Assembly (NCBI GenBank): GCA_003281455.1
Contig: QCBX01000001.1
Span: forward strand, 124,001-188,000
DNA: 64,000 nt
From: Prochlorococcus sp. AG-347-J21
GTDB taxonomy: Bacteria > Cyanobacteriota > Cyanobacteriia > PCC-6307 > Cyanobiaceae
Reading direction: 5' to 3'
Positions 29,752 to 38,965 of this stretch are shown here, one piece after another (within the stretch, counting starts at the first letter, position 1; each line of letters begins with the position of its first letter). The notes under the pieces are model-generated. The model made no database searches. It saw only the letters and a program-made list of their open reading frames with translations, and was not told where the DNA came from. The position numbers were made by a program, and so were the translations under genes.

Positions 29752-29773
29752 AAACTTAAGAAAAAGATTAAGT

Positions 29774-29810
29774 AGTAATGAACTTTTTTAAGAGTTTGAA
29801 CTTCATTACT
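29774..29810. repeat. Inverted repeat between the HTH gene and proS
   Basis: AGTAATGAA at 29774-29782 is exactly complementary to TTCATTACT at 29802-29810, separated by 19 bases. It lies in the divergent control region, 23 bases upstream of the HTH gene's start. It could be an operator or a stem in a 5' leader or small RNA. A shorter repeat, TTGAG-GGA-CTCAA, follows at about 29852-29864. Confidence 0.5.
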
Positions 29811-29926
29811 GAAGAAGTTAGCAGAAAGAACATTCTTAGACTAGCCGCGTTGAGGGACTCAAGACACTTTGAATTATTTTTTCATCTTAATTGATAAAAT
29901 TAAATATTATCTAAGGATTTTTCTGT

Positions 29927-31729
29927 ATGCGCGTGACCACCTCATTTCCTCTGGGGACACTTCGTGACACACCTTCTGAAGCTGAGATTATTTCACATCA
30001 ATTACTCTTAAAAGCTGGGTATATTCGCAGAGTTAACAGCGGTATTTATGCATACATGCCACTAATGCTTAGAGTTATTGAAAAAATATCCACAATAATA
30101 GAGAAAGAACTCAATAGTATTGGTTGTACAAAATTACTATTACCCCAACTTCATCCTGCAGATTTATGGAAAAAAAGTGAAAGGTGGGAAGGATATACCG
30201 CAGGTGAAGGAATAATGTTTAATCTCAAAGATAGACAAGGTAAAGAATTTGGTTTAGCACCGACTCACGAAGAGGTGATCACGAGTATTGCATCAGAGAC
30301 AATCAACTCCTATAAGCAATTACCTCAATGTTTTTACCAAATTCAGACAAAATTTAGAGATGAAATAAGGCCAAGGTTTGGATTGATGAGAAGTAGAGAA
30401 TTCATAATGAAAGATGGTTATTCTTTTCATTCTTCAGAGAACGATCTAGCTTCTTTCTATGAAAAAGTGGGCAATGCTTATGAAAATATTTTTAAATCTT
30501 GTGGACTGCAGACAGTAGGGGTTGAAGCTGATAGTGGAGCAATTGGCGGTGCTTCATCTAAAGAATTTATGGTCACTGCTGATGCTGGGGAAGATTCCAT
30601 TTTGTTCACTAAAAGCGGTTCTTATGCTGCCAATATCGAAAAAGCTGTTTCTCTACCCTCTAAACCTATTCCACTAAAAGATAACATAACAGAGTGGTTG
30701 GAAACGCCTCATCAAAAAACAATCCTAGAAGTTTGCGATAATAACAATTTAGACCCAAGTCAGATTATTAAAGTAGTAATATTCCTTGCACAGTTCGAAG
30801 GTAAATTTGAGGTCCCAATTCTTGCATGCATAAGAGGCGATCAACACATTAATGAAGTAAAGCTTTTTAACTTAATCAATAGACTTCATCACTTCAATCT
30901 CCTTAATCTTAAAAAGATTGAAGACAAAAATACTATCGAAAAAAATCTAGTTGATTTACCCTTAGGTTTTATCGGGCCAGATTTAAATAATAAAACTATT
31001 AAAGCTAGTTCTAATTGGGAAAAAAAATGGACAAGAATAATTGACCATTCTGCAAGCGACCTTTCAAAGTTTATAAGTGGTGGGAATAAAGTTGATTTCC
31101 ATAAAGTTTTTCAAGAATTTTCTTTTGATTCGAAAGACTATCTAATTGGGGATATCAGGAATGCAAAAAAAGGAGATAAAGTAAGTATTTATGATGATGA
31201 AGAACTTAAAGAAAAAAAAGGTATCGAGATTGGACATATTTTCCAACTAGGTCAGAAATATAGTGAAAAATTAAATGCAAAGTTCTCTGATAAAGACGGT
31301 CAGTTAAAAAATTTATGGATGGGTTGTTACGGAATAGGAGTTACAAGAATAGCTCAAGCGGCTATCGAACAGAATCATGATCAAAAAGGAATTTGTTGGC
31401 CTATCCAGATTTCTCCTTTTGAAGTTATTATTATCCCAACAAACCTAAAAGATCCTATTCAAAGTGATCTTACTGAGCAAATCTATAACAACTTTTTAAT
31501 TAATAAAATTGATGTCCTTCTTGATGATAGAAACGATAGAGCTGGAGTTAAATTTAAAGATGCGGAATTAATTGGTATTCCTTTTCAGATAATTATTGGC
31601 AGAGATTCTATTAATAGAGAAGTAGAACTTTTATGCAGAACAAATAGTACTAAGCTTAAAATCAGTACTGATAAATTGTTAGAAACATTTATTTCTGAAT
31701 CTGAAATAATGTACAATAAAAAGTCTTGA
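29927..31729 (+). CDS. proS: Prolyl-tRNA synthetase
   Basis: Charges tRNA-Pro. The bacterial-type layout is seen in 600 aa: class II motif 1 near residues 50-80, the TAGEGIMFNLKDR and GLAPTHEEV motifs, motif 2 with FRDEIRPRFGLMRSREFIMKD-type residues, an inserted editing domain (about 220-400), and the C-terminal anticodon-binding domain (about 490-590) with DDRNDRAGVKFKDAELIG. Motif 3 (GCYGIGVTR) is present. ATG at 29927 after a 175-base leader with possible secondary structure. Confidence 0.97.
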   Translation: MRVTTSFPLGTLRDTPSEAEIISHQLLLKAGYIRRVNSGIYAYMPLMLRVIEKISTIIEKELNSIGCTKLLLPQLHPADLWKKSERWEGYTAGEGIMFNLKDRQGKEFGLAPTHEEVITSIASETINSYKQLPQCFYQIQTKFRDEIRPRFGLMRSREFIMKDGYSFHSSENDLASFYEKVGNAYENIFKSCGLQTVGVEADSGAIGGASSKEFMVTADAGEDSILFTKSGSYAANIEKAVSLPSKPIPLKDNITEWLETPHQKTILEVCDNNNLDPSQIIKVVIFLAQFEGKFEVPILACIRGDQHINEVKLFNLINRLHHFNLLNLKKIEDKNTIEKNLVDLPLGFIGPDLNNKTIKASSNWEKKWTRIIDHSASDLSKFISGGNKVDFHKVFQEFSFDSKDYLIGDIRNAKKGDKVSIYDDEELKEKKGIEIGHIFQLGQKYSEKLNAKFSDKDGQLKNLWMGCYGIGVTRIAQAAIEQNHDQKGICWPIQISPFEVIIIPTNLKDPIQSDLTEQIYNNFLINKIDVLLDDRNDRAGVKFKDAELIGIPFQIIIGRDSINREVELLCRTNSTKLKISTDKLLETFISESEIMYNKKS

Positions 31730-31755
31730 GGCTTATTTTTTTTGGGAGCTAAGTT

Positions 31756-32193
31756 ATGTTACTGAAATGGACATCAAAATTATTTTTTAAGAATCTTACC
31801 AAAGCTATATCTTTTGCAATATCCTTAATTGTTGCTTTTACATTATTTAGTTCCCCTTCCATAGCTGCAAAAACCGCTATGACAGGTGACTATACAAAGG
31901 ATACAATTTCAGTTGTTAAAACATTACAAACAGCTGTTGATACTCCAAAAGATTCTCCTAATAAAGATGAAGTAAGAAGTGAGGCTCTTACACTCATAAC
32001 TGACTATATTTCAAGATATAGAAATAGAGGGATGGTTAATAAAACACAATCATTTACCACAATGCAAACAGCATTAAATGCTATGGCAGGTCATTACAAA
32101 AACTTTGCAAGTAGACCTTTACCAGATAAACTTAAAGAGCGTTTAACAAAAGAATTTTCTCTTGCTGAAAAAATGGTTCTAAGAGAAAGTTGA
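31756..32193 (+). CDS. psb27: Photosystem II assembly protein Psb27
   Basis: Lumenal helical-bundle protein that binds CP43 during photosystem II assembly and repair. 145 aa: an N-terminal hydrophobic stretch to about residue 38 followed by a mature part with GDYTKDTISVVKTLQ, ISRYRNRGMVN and the four-helix pattern of Psb27. The signal ends with PSIAAKTA and holds no cysteine, so the lipoprotein lipidation site known from freshwater cyanobacteria is absent and the protein is likely soluble. ATG at 31756, 26 bases after proS. Confidence 0.9.
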   Translation: MLLKWTSKLFFKNLTKAISFAISLIVAFTLFSSPSIAAKTAMTGDYTKDTISVVKTLQTAVDTPKDSPNKDEVRSEALTLITDYISRYRNRGMVNKTQSFTTMQTALNAMAGHYKNFASRPLPDKLKERLTKEFSLAEKMVLRES

Positions 32194-32202
32194 TACAATT
32201 CA

Positions 32203-33585
<1,383 letters not shown>

Positions 33586-33600
33586 TTTAATTCCAAATTA

Positions 33601-34602
33601 ATGAAGGAATGCTTTAGACATTTAGAACATAAAAAAGTTGATCTCATTGGCCTGGGAAACGCAATAGTAGATATCATTGTAAATATTGAAGATGAGTTTC
33701 TTGAGATAAATAATCTCGATAAAGGATCAATGAATCTAATTAATTCTGATGAATCTCAGAGATTGTTAGAAAATTGCAAAGTGATCAAACAAATTTCAGG
33801 TGGGTCCTCAGCAAATACCGTTGTTTCTTTAGCAGAATTAGGCAATCATGTGCAGTTTATAGGAAGAGTGAAAAATGATCGATTTGGGGATTTCTTTTCT
33901 GACGATATAAAAAAAAGTAAAACAATATTTAATACTCCACCAACTATTGAAGGTGCTCCAACAGCTCATTCAATCATTTTGGTTACACCTGATGCACAAA
34001 GAACTATGTGCACTTACCTTGGAGCATCTGTAGAGTTTGAACCAAAAGACATTGACTTTACTGTAATTAAAGAAAGTAAATACTTATATTTAGAAGGATA
34101 TTTATGGGACAGCGAATTAGCTAAAAAAGCTTTTATTAAAGCCGCCCAAATTGCAAAACAATCTAATACAAAAATAATTCTTTCTTTGTCTGATTCATTT
34201 TGTGTAGATAGACATCGTGAAAGTTTCTTGGAATTAATTTATGAATATGTAGATATTGTTTTTTGTAATGAATCCGAAGTGTTAAGTCTATTTAAAAATG
34301 ATAAATTATCAAGCTGCCAAGAAGACCTATCTTCCCTATGTGAATTAGTTATAGTAACTCTTGGAAGCAATGGATCTCTCATAGTTAACAAAAATAATGT
34401 TGAAATAATTGAGTCAATAACGAAAGGCAAGATTATTGATACTACAGGAGCGGGAGATATCTATGCGGGAGGATTTATCCATGGATTAATAAACAATTGT
34501 TCCCTCAAAAAATGCGGAGAGATAGCTTCAATTTGTGCGGGGCAAATTATAACGCAATTAGGATCTAGATCGGATATTGATCTTAAACAGTTAATAAAAT
34601 AG
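33601..34602 (+). CDS. PfkB-family carbohydrate/nucleoside kinase
   Basis: 333-aa ribokinase-fold kinase. The first PfkB motif is in ISGGSSANTVVSLAELG (about residues 62-80) and the second is DTTGAGDIYAGGF (about 280-292) with the catalytic Asp. Relatives phosphorylate adenosine, ribose or fructose; the GNAIVDI start and location after purA hint at an adenosine-kinase-like role, but this is an inference. ATG at 33601, 15 bases after purA, so a shared transcript is likely. It converges on cutA. Confidence 0.88.
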   Translation: MKECFRHLEHKKVDLIGLGNAIVDIIVNIEDEFLEINNLDKGSMNLINSDESQRLLENCKVIKQISGGSSANTVVSLAELGNHVQFIGRVKNDRFGDFFSDDIKKSKTIFNTPPTIEGAPTAHSIILVTPDAQRTMCTYLGASVEFEPKDIDFTVIKESKYLYLEGYLWDSELAKKAFIKAAQIAKQSNTKIILSLSDSFCVDRHRESFLELIYEYVDIVFCNESEVLSLFKNDKLSSCQEDLSSLCELVIVTLGSNGSLIVNKNNVEIIESITKGKIIDTTGAGDIYAGGFIHGLINNCSLKKCGEIASICAGQIITQLGSRSDIDLKQLIK

Positions 34603-34608
34603 ATTTAA

Positions 34609-34914
34609 TCAAATAGTCTTATTCAACCAATCATAATATTTCATCTCAGCATGGTATTTTTTGTAAATAATTTGAGGGACATCATATGTGGAATTTTTAT
34701 TTAAGAAATCAATTAAACAATCTTTAAATTTTTGTTTACTTTTTATTGTAATTTCATACTCTTTAGTTTCTTGAATATTATCATCCCACTCATAAACTGA
34801 AAAAATTTGCTTTATGGAAACACAAGCTGCAATTTTTTCTTTTATGAGTAATTTAGCCATTCGCACAGCATTTGTTTTACTTGATTCAGTTGTGATCATA
34901 ACTAATAATTCCAT
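34609..34914 (-). CDS. cutA: CutA1 divalent-ion tolerance protein homologue
   Basis: 101-aa trimeric PII-like fold protein. The family features are seen: AKLLIKEKIAACVSI, the VYEWDDNIQETKEYEITIKS segment (beta bulge and Trp), and VPQIIYKK. Its cellular role is not settled; it was first linked to copper tolerance. ATG at 34914. The gene converges on the kinase with six bases between the stops and lies 13 bases below cobK on the same strand. Confidence 0.92.
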   Translation of the reverse strand: MELLVMITTESSKTNAVRMAKLLIKEKIAACVSIKQIFSVYEWDDNIQETKEYEITIKSKQKFKDCLIDFLNKNSTYDVPQIIYKKYHAEMKYYDWLNKTI

Positions 34915-34927
34915 AATGAATTAAACA

Positions 34928-35725
34928 TCAATATTTTTTAATTATGTGATTTATCAAATTGTGATATTGATCAAAAGAGTAAGAATAATCATTTTTAACT
35001 TTCGGCCTTTTAATCAAAAATAACTTCATTTTACTTCCAGAAACTATACTCTCCCAGTTTTTCTGAGAATAACTTCCAGATTCTCTGCATAAAACATAAT
35101 CTATCTCCCAAAAATCACAAAGTTTTTTTTCTAAAATACTTTTATTATTTTTACTCGGTTCAAGTATCGCTATGTTTGAATTTTTAATACATGATCGAAA
35201 AGCTTTTGTTATACTCTCATGAGTTGGAAGTACCCTTGTAAATACATTTGCTTTACAATTCATATAATAATTAGCTGTATCGTTTAGGAATCTTGATCCT
35301 ATTGCAAGAAGAATATTTTTATTCTCAATATCAACGTTATTTATATCCTTTAAATCATCAATATAAAAAAAATTATTAGTATTTTTCATTAAAGATTTCC
35401 TCTCAAATAGTAAAAGAGGTGTATTAATCTCTTTACATGCATTATTAAGATTTTGAGAAATTATTACGGCAAACGGATGAGTAGCATCGACAACGCATGT
35501 GATTTTATTTTTATTTATGAAATTAATTATTTGATCTTTATTATTTAATTTCCCCGTAATGATATGTAACTTTGGATTTTCAATATAAGCTTGCCCTGCT
35601 TTATAAGTCAAAACACTTGCAAAGACTGAATAATTAAGTTCAAGAAGCCTATTAGCTATTACAGGTCCATCCGAAGTCCCTGATAGGATCCAAACATTTT
35701 TATAGCAATTTCCTTGATTCTGCAT
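34928..35725 (-). CDS. cobK: Precorrin-6A / cobalt-precorrin-6A reductase
   Basis: NADPH-dependent reduction in corrin-ring synthesis. The N-terminus WILSGTSDGPVIANRLLELNY and the VVDATHPFA motif are typical of CobK/CbiJ, with the CRESG segment (residues near 215) toward the C-terminus. 265 aa, ATG at 35725. Aerobic (cobK) and anaerobic (cbiJ) versions are not separable here; cyanobacteria usually run the anaerobic-type route. It is divergent from ssb with 28 bases between starts. Confidence 0.88.
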   Translation of the reverse strand: MQNQGNCYKNVWILSGTSDGPVIANRLLELNYSVFASVLTYKAGQAYIENPKLHIITGKLNNKDQIINFINKNKITCVVDATHPFAVIISQNLNNACKEINTPLLLFERKSLMKNTNNFFYIDDLKDINNVDIENKNILLAIGSRFLNDTANYYMNCKANVFTRVLPTHESITKAFRSCIKNSNIAILEPSKNNKSILEKKLCDFWEIDYVLCRESGSYSQKNWESIVSGSKMKLFLIKRPKVKNDYSYSFDQYHNLINHIIKKY

Positions 35726-35753
35726 CAGTATGTCTTTAATTAAATAGTAAGTA

Positions 35754-36179
35754 ATGAATCATTGTTTAATTCAGGGGGTCATTAATAGCGCTCCCCAAAT
35801 GAGGTATACAAAAGAAAACCAAACTCCAATTGCAGAAATGATTGTTAATTTTAAAGGATTACGTAGTGAAGATCCAACCAGAGATCTCAAGATCATAGGA
35901 TGGGGAAATATTGCCCAAGAGATGGTAAATGAACTAAGAGAGGGTCAAAATATTGTTATTGAAGGACGTCTAAAGATGAATTCTGTCACTAGAAAAGACG
36001 GAACGAAAGAAAAGCAACCAGAACTAACAGCTTCAAAAATTCATCAAATATCGCCAGTTGATGTTATTAAGTCTGATCAAAAAGAAAATAATAAGTCATT
36101 TGAAAAAAAAGAAAGCACCAAAAATTCCAGTTGGGATAGTTCACCTTTAGTACCTGAAGTTGACGAAATACCCTTTTAA
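35754..36179 (+). CDS. ssb: Single-stranded DNA-binding protein
   Basis: 141-aa OB-fold protein coating single-stranded DNA in replication and repair. The OB core fills residues 1-105 with the PIAEMIVNF and GWGNIAQEM segments, then a disordered acidic linker ends in VDEIPF, the tip that recruits PriA, RecO and others. priA is found 3 kb downstream. ATG at 35754. Its small size compared with the E. coli protein is usual for cyanobacteria. Confidence 0.93.
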   Translation: MNHCLIQGVINSAPQMRYTKENQTPIAEMIVNFKGLRSEDPTRDLKIIGWGNIAQEMVNELREGQNIVIEGRLKMNSVTRKDGTKEKQPELTASKIHQISPVDVIKSDQKENNKSFEKKESTKNSSWDSSPLVPEVDEIPF

Positions 36180-36180
36180 A

Positions 36181-36363
36181 TCAAATATCAACATTATTTT
36201 CTTGAACACTTATAATTAATTTGCTTATTTTTCTTTCAAGTGCGGCAAGTTCGCCTCTAATTTCTGGCCATTTACCCTTATCAAGATTTTCTAATAGCCA
36301 TGCTCTATCTTGATCAAGTTTAAAAATTAAATCTCCTTGATTTGCAGTATTAGGATCTTGCAT
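36181..36363 (-). CDS. Small conserved protein of unknown function
   Basis: 60 aa, acidic-basic, predicted helical, with DRAWLLENLDKGKWPEIR near the middle. I recognise this as the style of a small cyanobacterial conserved protein but do not know a function. ATG at 36363; its stop is one base past the ssb stop in convergent orientation. The reading frame is compact and well bounded, supporting expression, but conservation must be checked. Confidence 0.6.
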   Translation of the reverse strand: MQDPNTANQGDLIFKLDQDRAWLLENLDKGKWPEIRGELAALERKISKLIISVQENNVDI

Positions 36364-36405
36364 AATACTTGTTAGACCATTTATAACCCATTCTACTAAA
36401 TCAAA

Positions 36406-36936
36406 ATGAAGAAATACCTATCGCCTGGAAACTTAATCGTAACCACAGGGGGTATATTAGCTTTTGTTGGAATGACTGCTTATTTTACAGACTCAGTAAA
36501 TTTAAGTGTACCTACTTTTTTTTATGGAGTACCTATTTTTTTAATCGGATTAGGTTTAAAGACTTCCGAAATACCTCCGGTAGAGTTGTTTGACAAGAAA
36601 AATTTTGCGATAAATAAATTTAATAGACCAAAAGAATTAACAGCGCTAGTTAAAGATGTTACAAGATGGAGATATGGGATAAAAGCTCATCTTGAATCGT
36701 CATTAGAATCTTTAAATTTGTGGGACGAGGATAATCCCCCCCAACTAAAAGAAATAGAAGAAATTAGAAAGGAAGAAAAAAATGGTCTCAGAATGCGTTT
36801 CGAATTAAACGCTGTCCCTCTAGAAAAATGGATTGAAAAGCAAGAAAGATTAAACAGGTTTTTCGTCAAAGGTCTTGAATCAGAATTTATTATCGACGAT
36901 AATAAAAAAGAATTTGATTTTATTCTCTTTTATTGA
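36406..36936 (+). CDS. DUF2854-type membrane protein
   Basis: 176 aa. Two hydrophobic helices at about residues 10-28 and 38-55 are followed by a conserved soluble part (SEIPPVELFDKKNF, then a DVTRWRYGI region). The arrangement matches the cyanobacterial and plastid family DUF2854 as I recall it; no biochemical function is known to me. ATG at 36406. It is divergent from the 60-aa gene with 42 bases between, and argB follows after 64 bases. Confidence 0.75.
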   Translation: MKKYLSPGNLIVTTGGILAFVGMTAYFTDSVNLSVPTFFYGVPIFLIGLGLKTSEIPPVELFDKKNFAINKFNRPKELTALVKDVTRWRYGIKAHLESSLESLNLWDEDNPPQLKEIEEIRKEEKNGLRMRFELNAVPLEKWIEKQERLNRFFVKGLESEFIIDDNKKEFDFILFY

Positions 36937-37000
36937 AAAAAGAGATATATTTGTAAAAACCTAATTTCTCAATTCAATCGAGTTTTAATAAATTTAAATA

Positions 37001-37852
37001 ATGAATGATTCTCAAAGAGTATCAATATTAAGCGAAGCACTTCCATATATACAAAGTTTCTCAGGTAGAAAAATTGTTATCAAGTATGGCGGTTCTGTTA
37101 TGGAGAGTGATAATTTAAAAAATGCTTTTTTTAGAGACATAGCACTTTTATCAACAGTTGGGGTTTGTCCAATAGTAATTCATGGAGGTGGACCCGAGAT
37201 TAATAATTGGTTAAAGAAATTAGAAATATCTCCTAAATTCGAAAATGGATTAAGAATTACTGATCAAAAAACAATGGAAATTGTAGAGATGGTTCTAATG
37301 GGTAGAGTTAACAAACAAATTGTAAAAGGCATTAATAAAACTGGATCCTTAGCTGTGGGAATATCAGGTCTTGATGGCAACTTAATTCAATCTAGAGAAC
37401 TAGGAGATGGGAGTCATGGGTTAGTAGGAGAGGTTACAAAAATCAATCCTGAAATATTAGATCCTCTTATTTCTAAAGGATACATCCCAATTATTTCTAG
37501 CATTGGATCAACCTTAGAGGGTATTTCCCATAACATAAATGCAGATTTTGTTGCTGGAGAAATTGCTGCTGCAATAAATGCTGAAAAACTTATTCTTCTT
37601 ACTGATACGCAAGGGATTTTAAAAGAAAAAGATAACAAAAAAAGCCTTATTGAAAAAACTAATCTCAAAGAGGCAAGAGATTTTATTGATAAAAAAATTG
37701 TGACTGAAGGTATGATTCCAAAGACAGAATGCTGTATAAGAGCTTTAGCACAAGGAGTAAAAGCAGCTCACATAATTGATGGAAGAATAGAACATTCATT
37801 ACTCCTTGAGATTTTTACAAATTCCGGAATAGGTACAATGATAGTCGCCTAA
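37001..37852 (+). CDS. argB: Acetylglutamate kinase
   Basis: Phosphorylates N-acetylglutamate in arginine synthesis and is the target of feedback and, in cyanobacteria, PII control. The 283-aa product shows [17 protein letters not shown], the [18 protein letters not shown] stretch and [12 protein letters not shown] at 37001. The last codons run just before the DUF3153 gene (three bases between), so the pair is probably co-transcribed. Confidence 0.96.
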   Translation: MNDSQRVSILSEALPYIQSFSGRKIVIKYGGSVMESDNLKNAFFRDIALLSTVGVCPIVIHGGGPEINNWLKKLEISPKFENGLRITDQKTMEIVEMVLMGRVNKQIVKGINKTGSLAVGISGLDGNLIQSRELGDGSHGLVGEVTKINPEILDPLISKGYIPIISSIGSTLEGISHNINADFVAGEIAAAINAEKLILLTDTQGILKEKDNKKSLIEKTNLKEARDFIDKKIVTEGMIPKTECCIRALAQGVKAAHIIDGRIEHSLLLEIFTNSGIGTMIVA

Positions 37853-37855
37853 CCC

Positions 37856-38965
37856 ATGAAAACTTATGAGCAAGTTTTAGAAACAGTAGAACTTGCTTTA
37901 GCTAAAGGTGAGTATCATTATTGTATTGAATTTCTTTTGCCCATAATCGAATCATTTCCTTTATCAAGCAAAGAGGGAGTAAATTTAAGAACAATCTTAA
38001 TTACTGCTCTTTGTGGTATCAATAAAAAAGTGGAGGCTAAAAGGTTTTGTAAAGAACTTCTAAAATCTTACGATAATAAGACGAGAGAAAATGCAAAATA
38101 CTTGATGGAAGTTATAGACTCTCCTGACATTAAAAAGCCAGAAAATTGGAACGTACAGTTTGAAAGCGACCCATCACTCAATAAAAAATCTTTTAACTCA
38201 CTGCGCAAAAAAAGAGAAGTGTTGAAGAAAAAAAAATTTATTAATGTAACTGAGACACCAACTGGTGAAACAAAACCCTTTCAGAAAGGCTTTACACTGA
38301 TCATTTTTTTAATACTATTATTATTAATTCCACTTTTAAGTGGCTGCGTTAAAATTGAGGATACCCTTGACCTTAGTGAACTTGATTCAATAACCAATAA
38401 TTTAGTAATAGAAAGTAAATACATAAAGAAATTTCCTTGGCAATTAAAATTTGAAGAGAAGATGAAAGATATTTTTCCTGAAGCAGAAATTGAACAAGAC
38501 GAATCAACCTTTTCTTTGAAACATAAAAATCTTAATTTAGAAGATACAAAGAAAGTTCTTAAAATCACTCAAAATAAAGCTGGAGAGTTAGCGGGAGAAT
38601 CAACAAATATAGAAATTAATACTACTCAAAAAAACTTCATTTTTTTTAAAAAATACTTTTACAGGTTAGATTTGGATCTGAACTCTATTCAAGGTATTGA
38701 TAATTTAGAACTCATTTTCAAAATTATTCATCCTAATAAAACTATCCTTACCGATAAAAATAATTCAAATTTAGAAATCACAAAAAATCTAATAATTTGG
38801 AATTTAAATCAAGGGCAGATAAATAGTCTTGAATTTTCTTTCTGGAACCTCAACAAACTTTTGATTGGGATATCTATTATTTTTATAATTATAATATTGG
38901 CTTATTTATTAAGATTATATAGATTTAAATTAGGTTCAGATTTACCTCAACTTCCATCAAAGTAA
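37856..38965 (+). CDS. DUF3153-type membrane protein with N-terminal helical domain
   Basis: 369 aa. Residues 1-90 look like a helical repeat (TPR-like) region. A hydrophobic helix at about 147-161 runs into PLLSGCVKIED, with Cys164 in a lipobox-like setting, followed by a soluble domain of the DUF3153 kind and a final helix near 335-352. In related genomes the second part is commonly a lipoprotein, so this looks like a fusion of a soluble protein to a lipoprotein-like domain. ATG at 37856 follows argB by three bases. Confidence 0.65.
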   Translation: MKTYEQVLETVELALAKGEYHYCIEFLLPIIESFPLSSKEGVNLRTILITALCGINKKVEAKRFCKELLKSYDNKTRENAKYLMEVIDSPDIKKPENWNVQFESDPSLNKKSFNSLRKKREVLKKKKFINVTETPTGETKPFQKGFTLIIFLILLLLIPLLSGCVKIEDTLDLSELDSITNNLVIESKYIKKFPWQLKFEEKMKDIFPEAEIEQDESTFSLKHKNLNLEDTKKVLKITQNKAGELAGESTNIEINTTQKNFIFFKKYFYRLDLDLNSIQGIDNLELIFKIIHPNKTILTDKNNSNLEITKNLIIWNLNQGQINSLEFSFWNLNKLLIGISIIFIIIILAYLLRLYRFKLGSDLPQLPSK

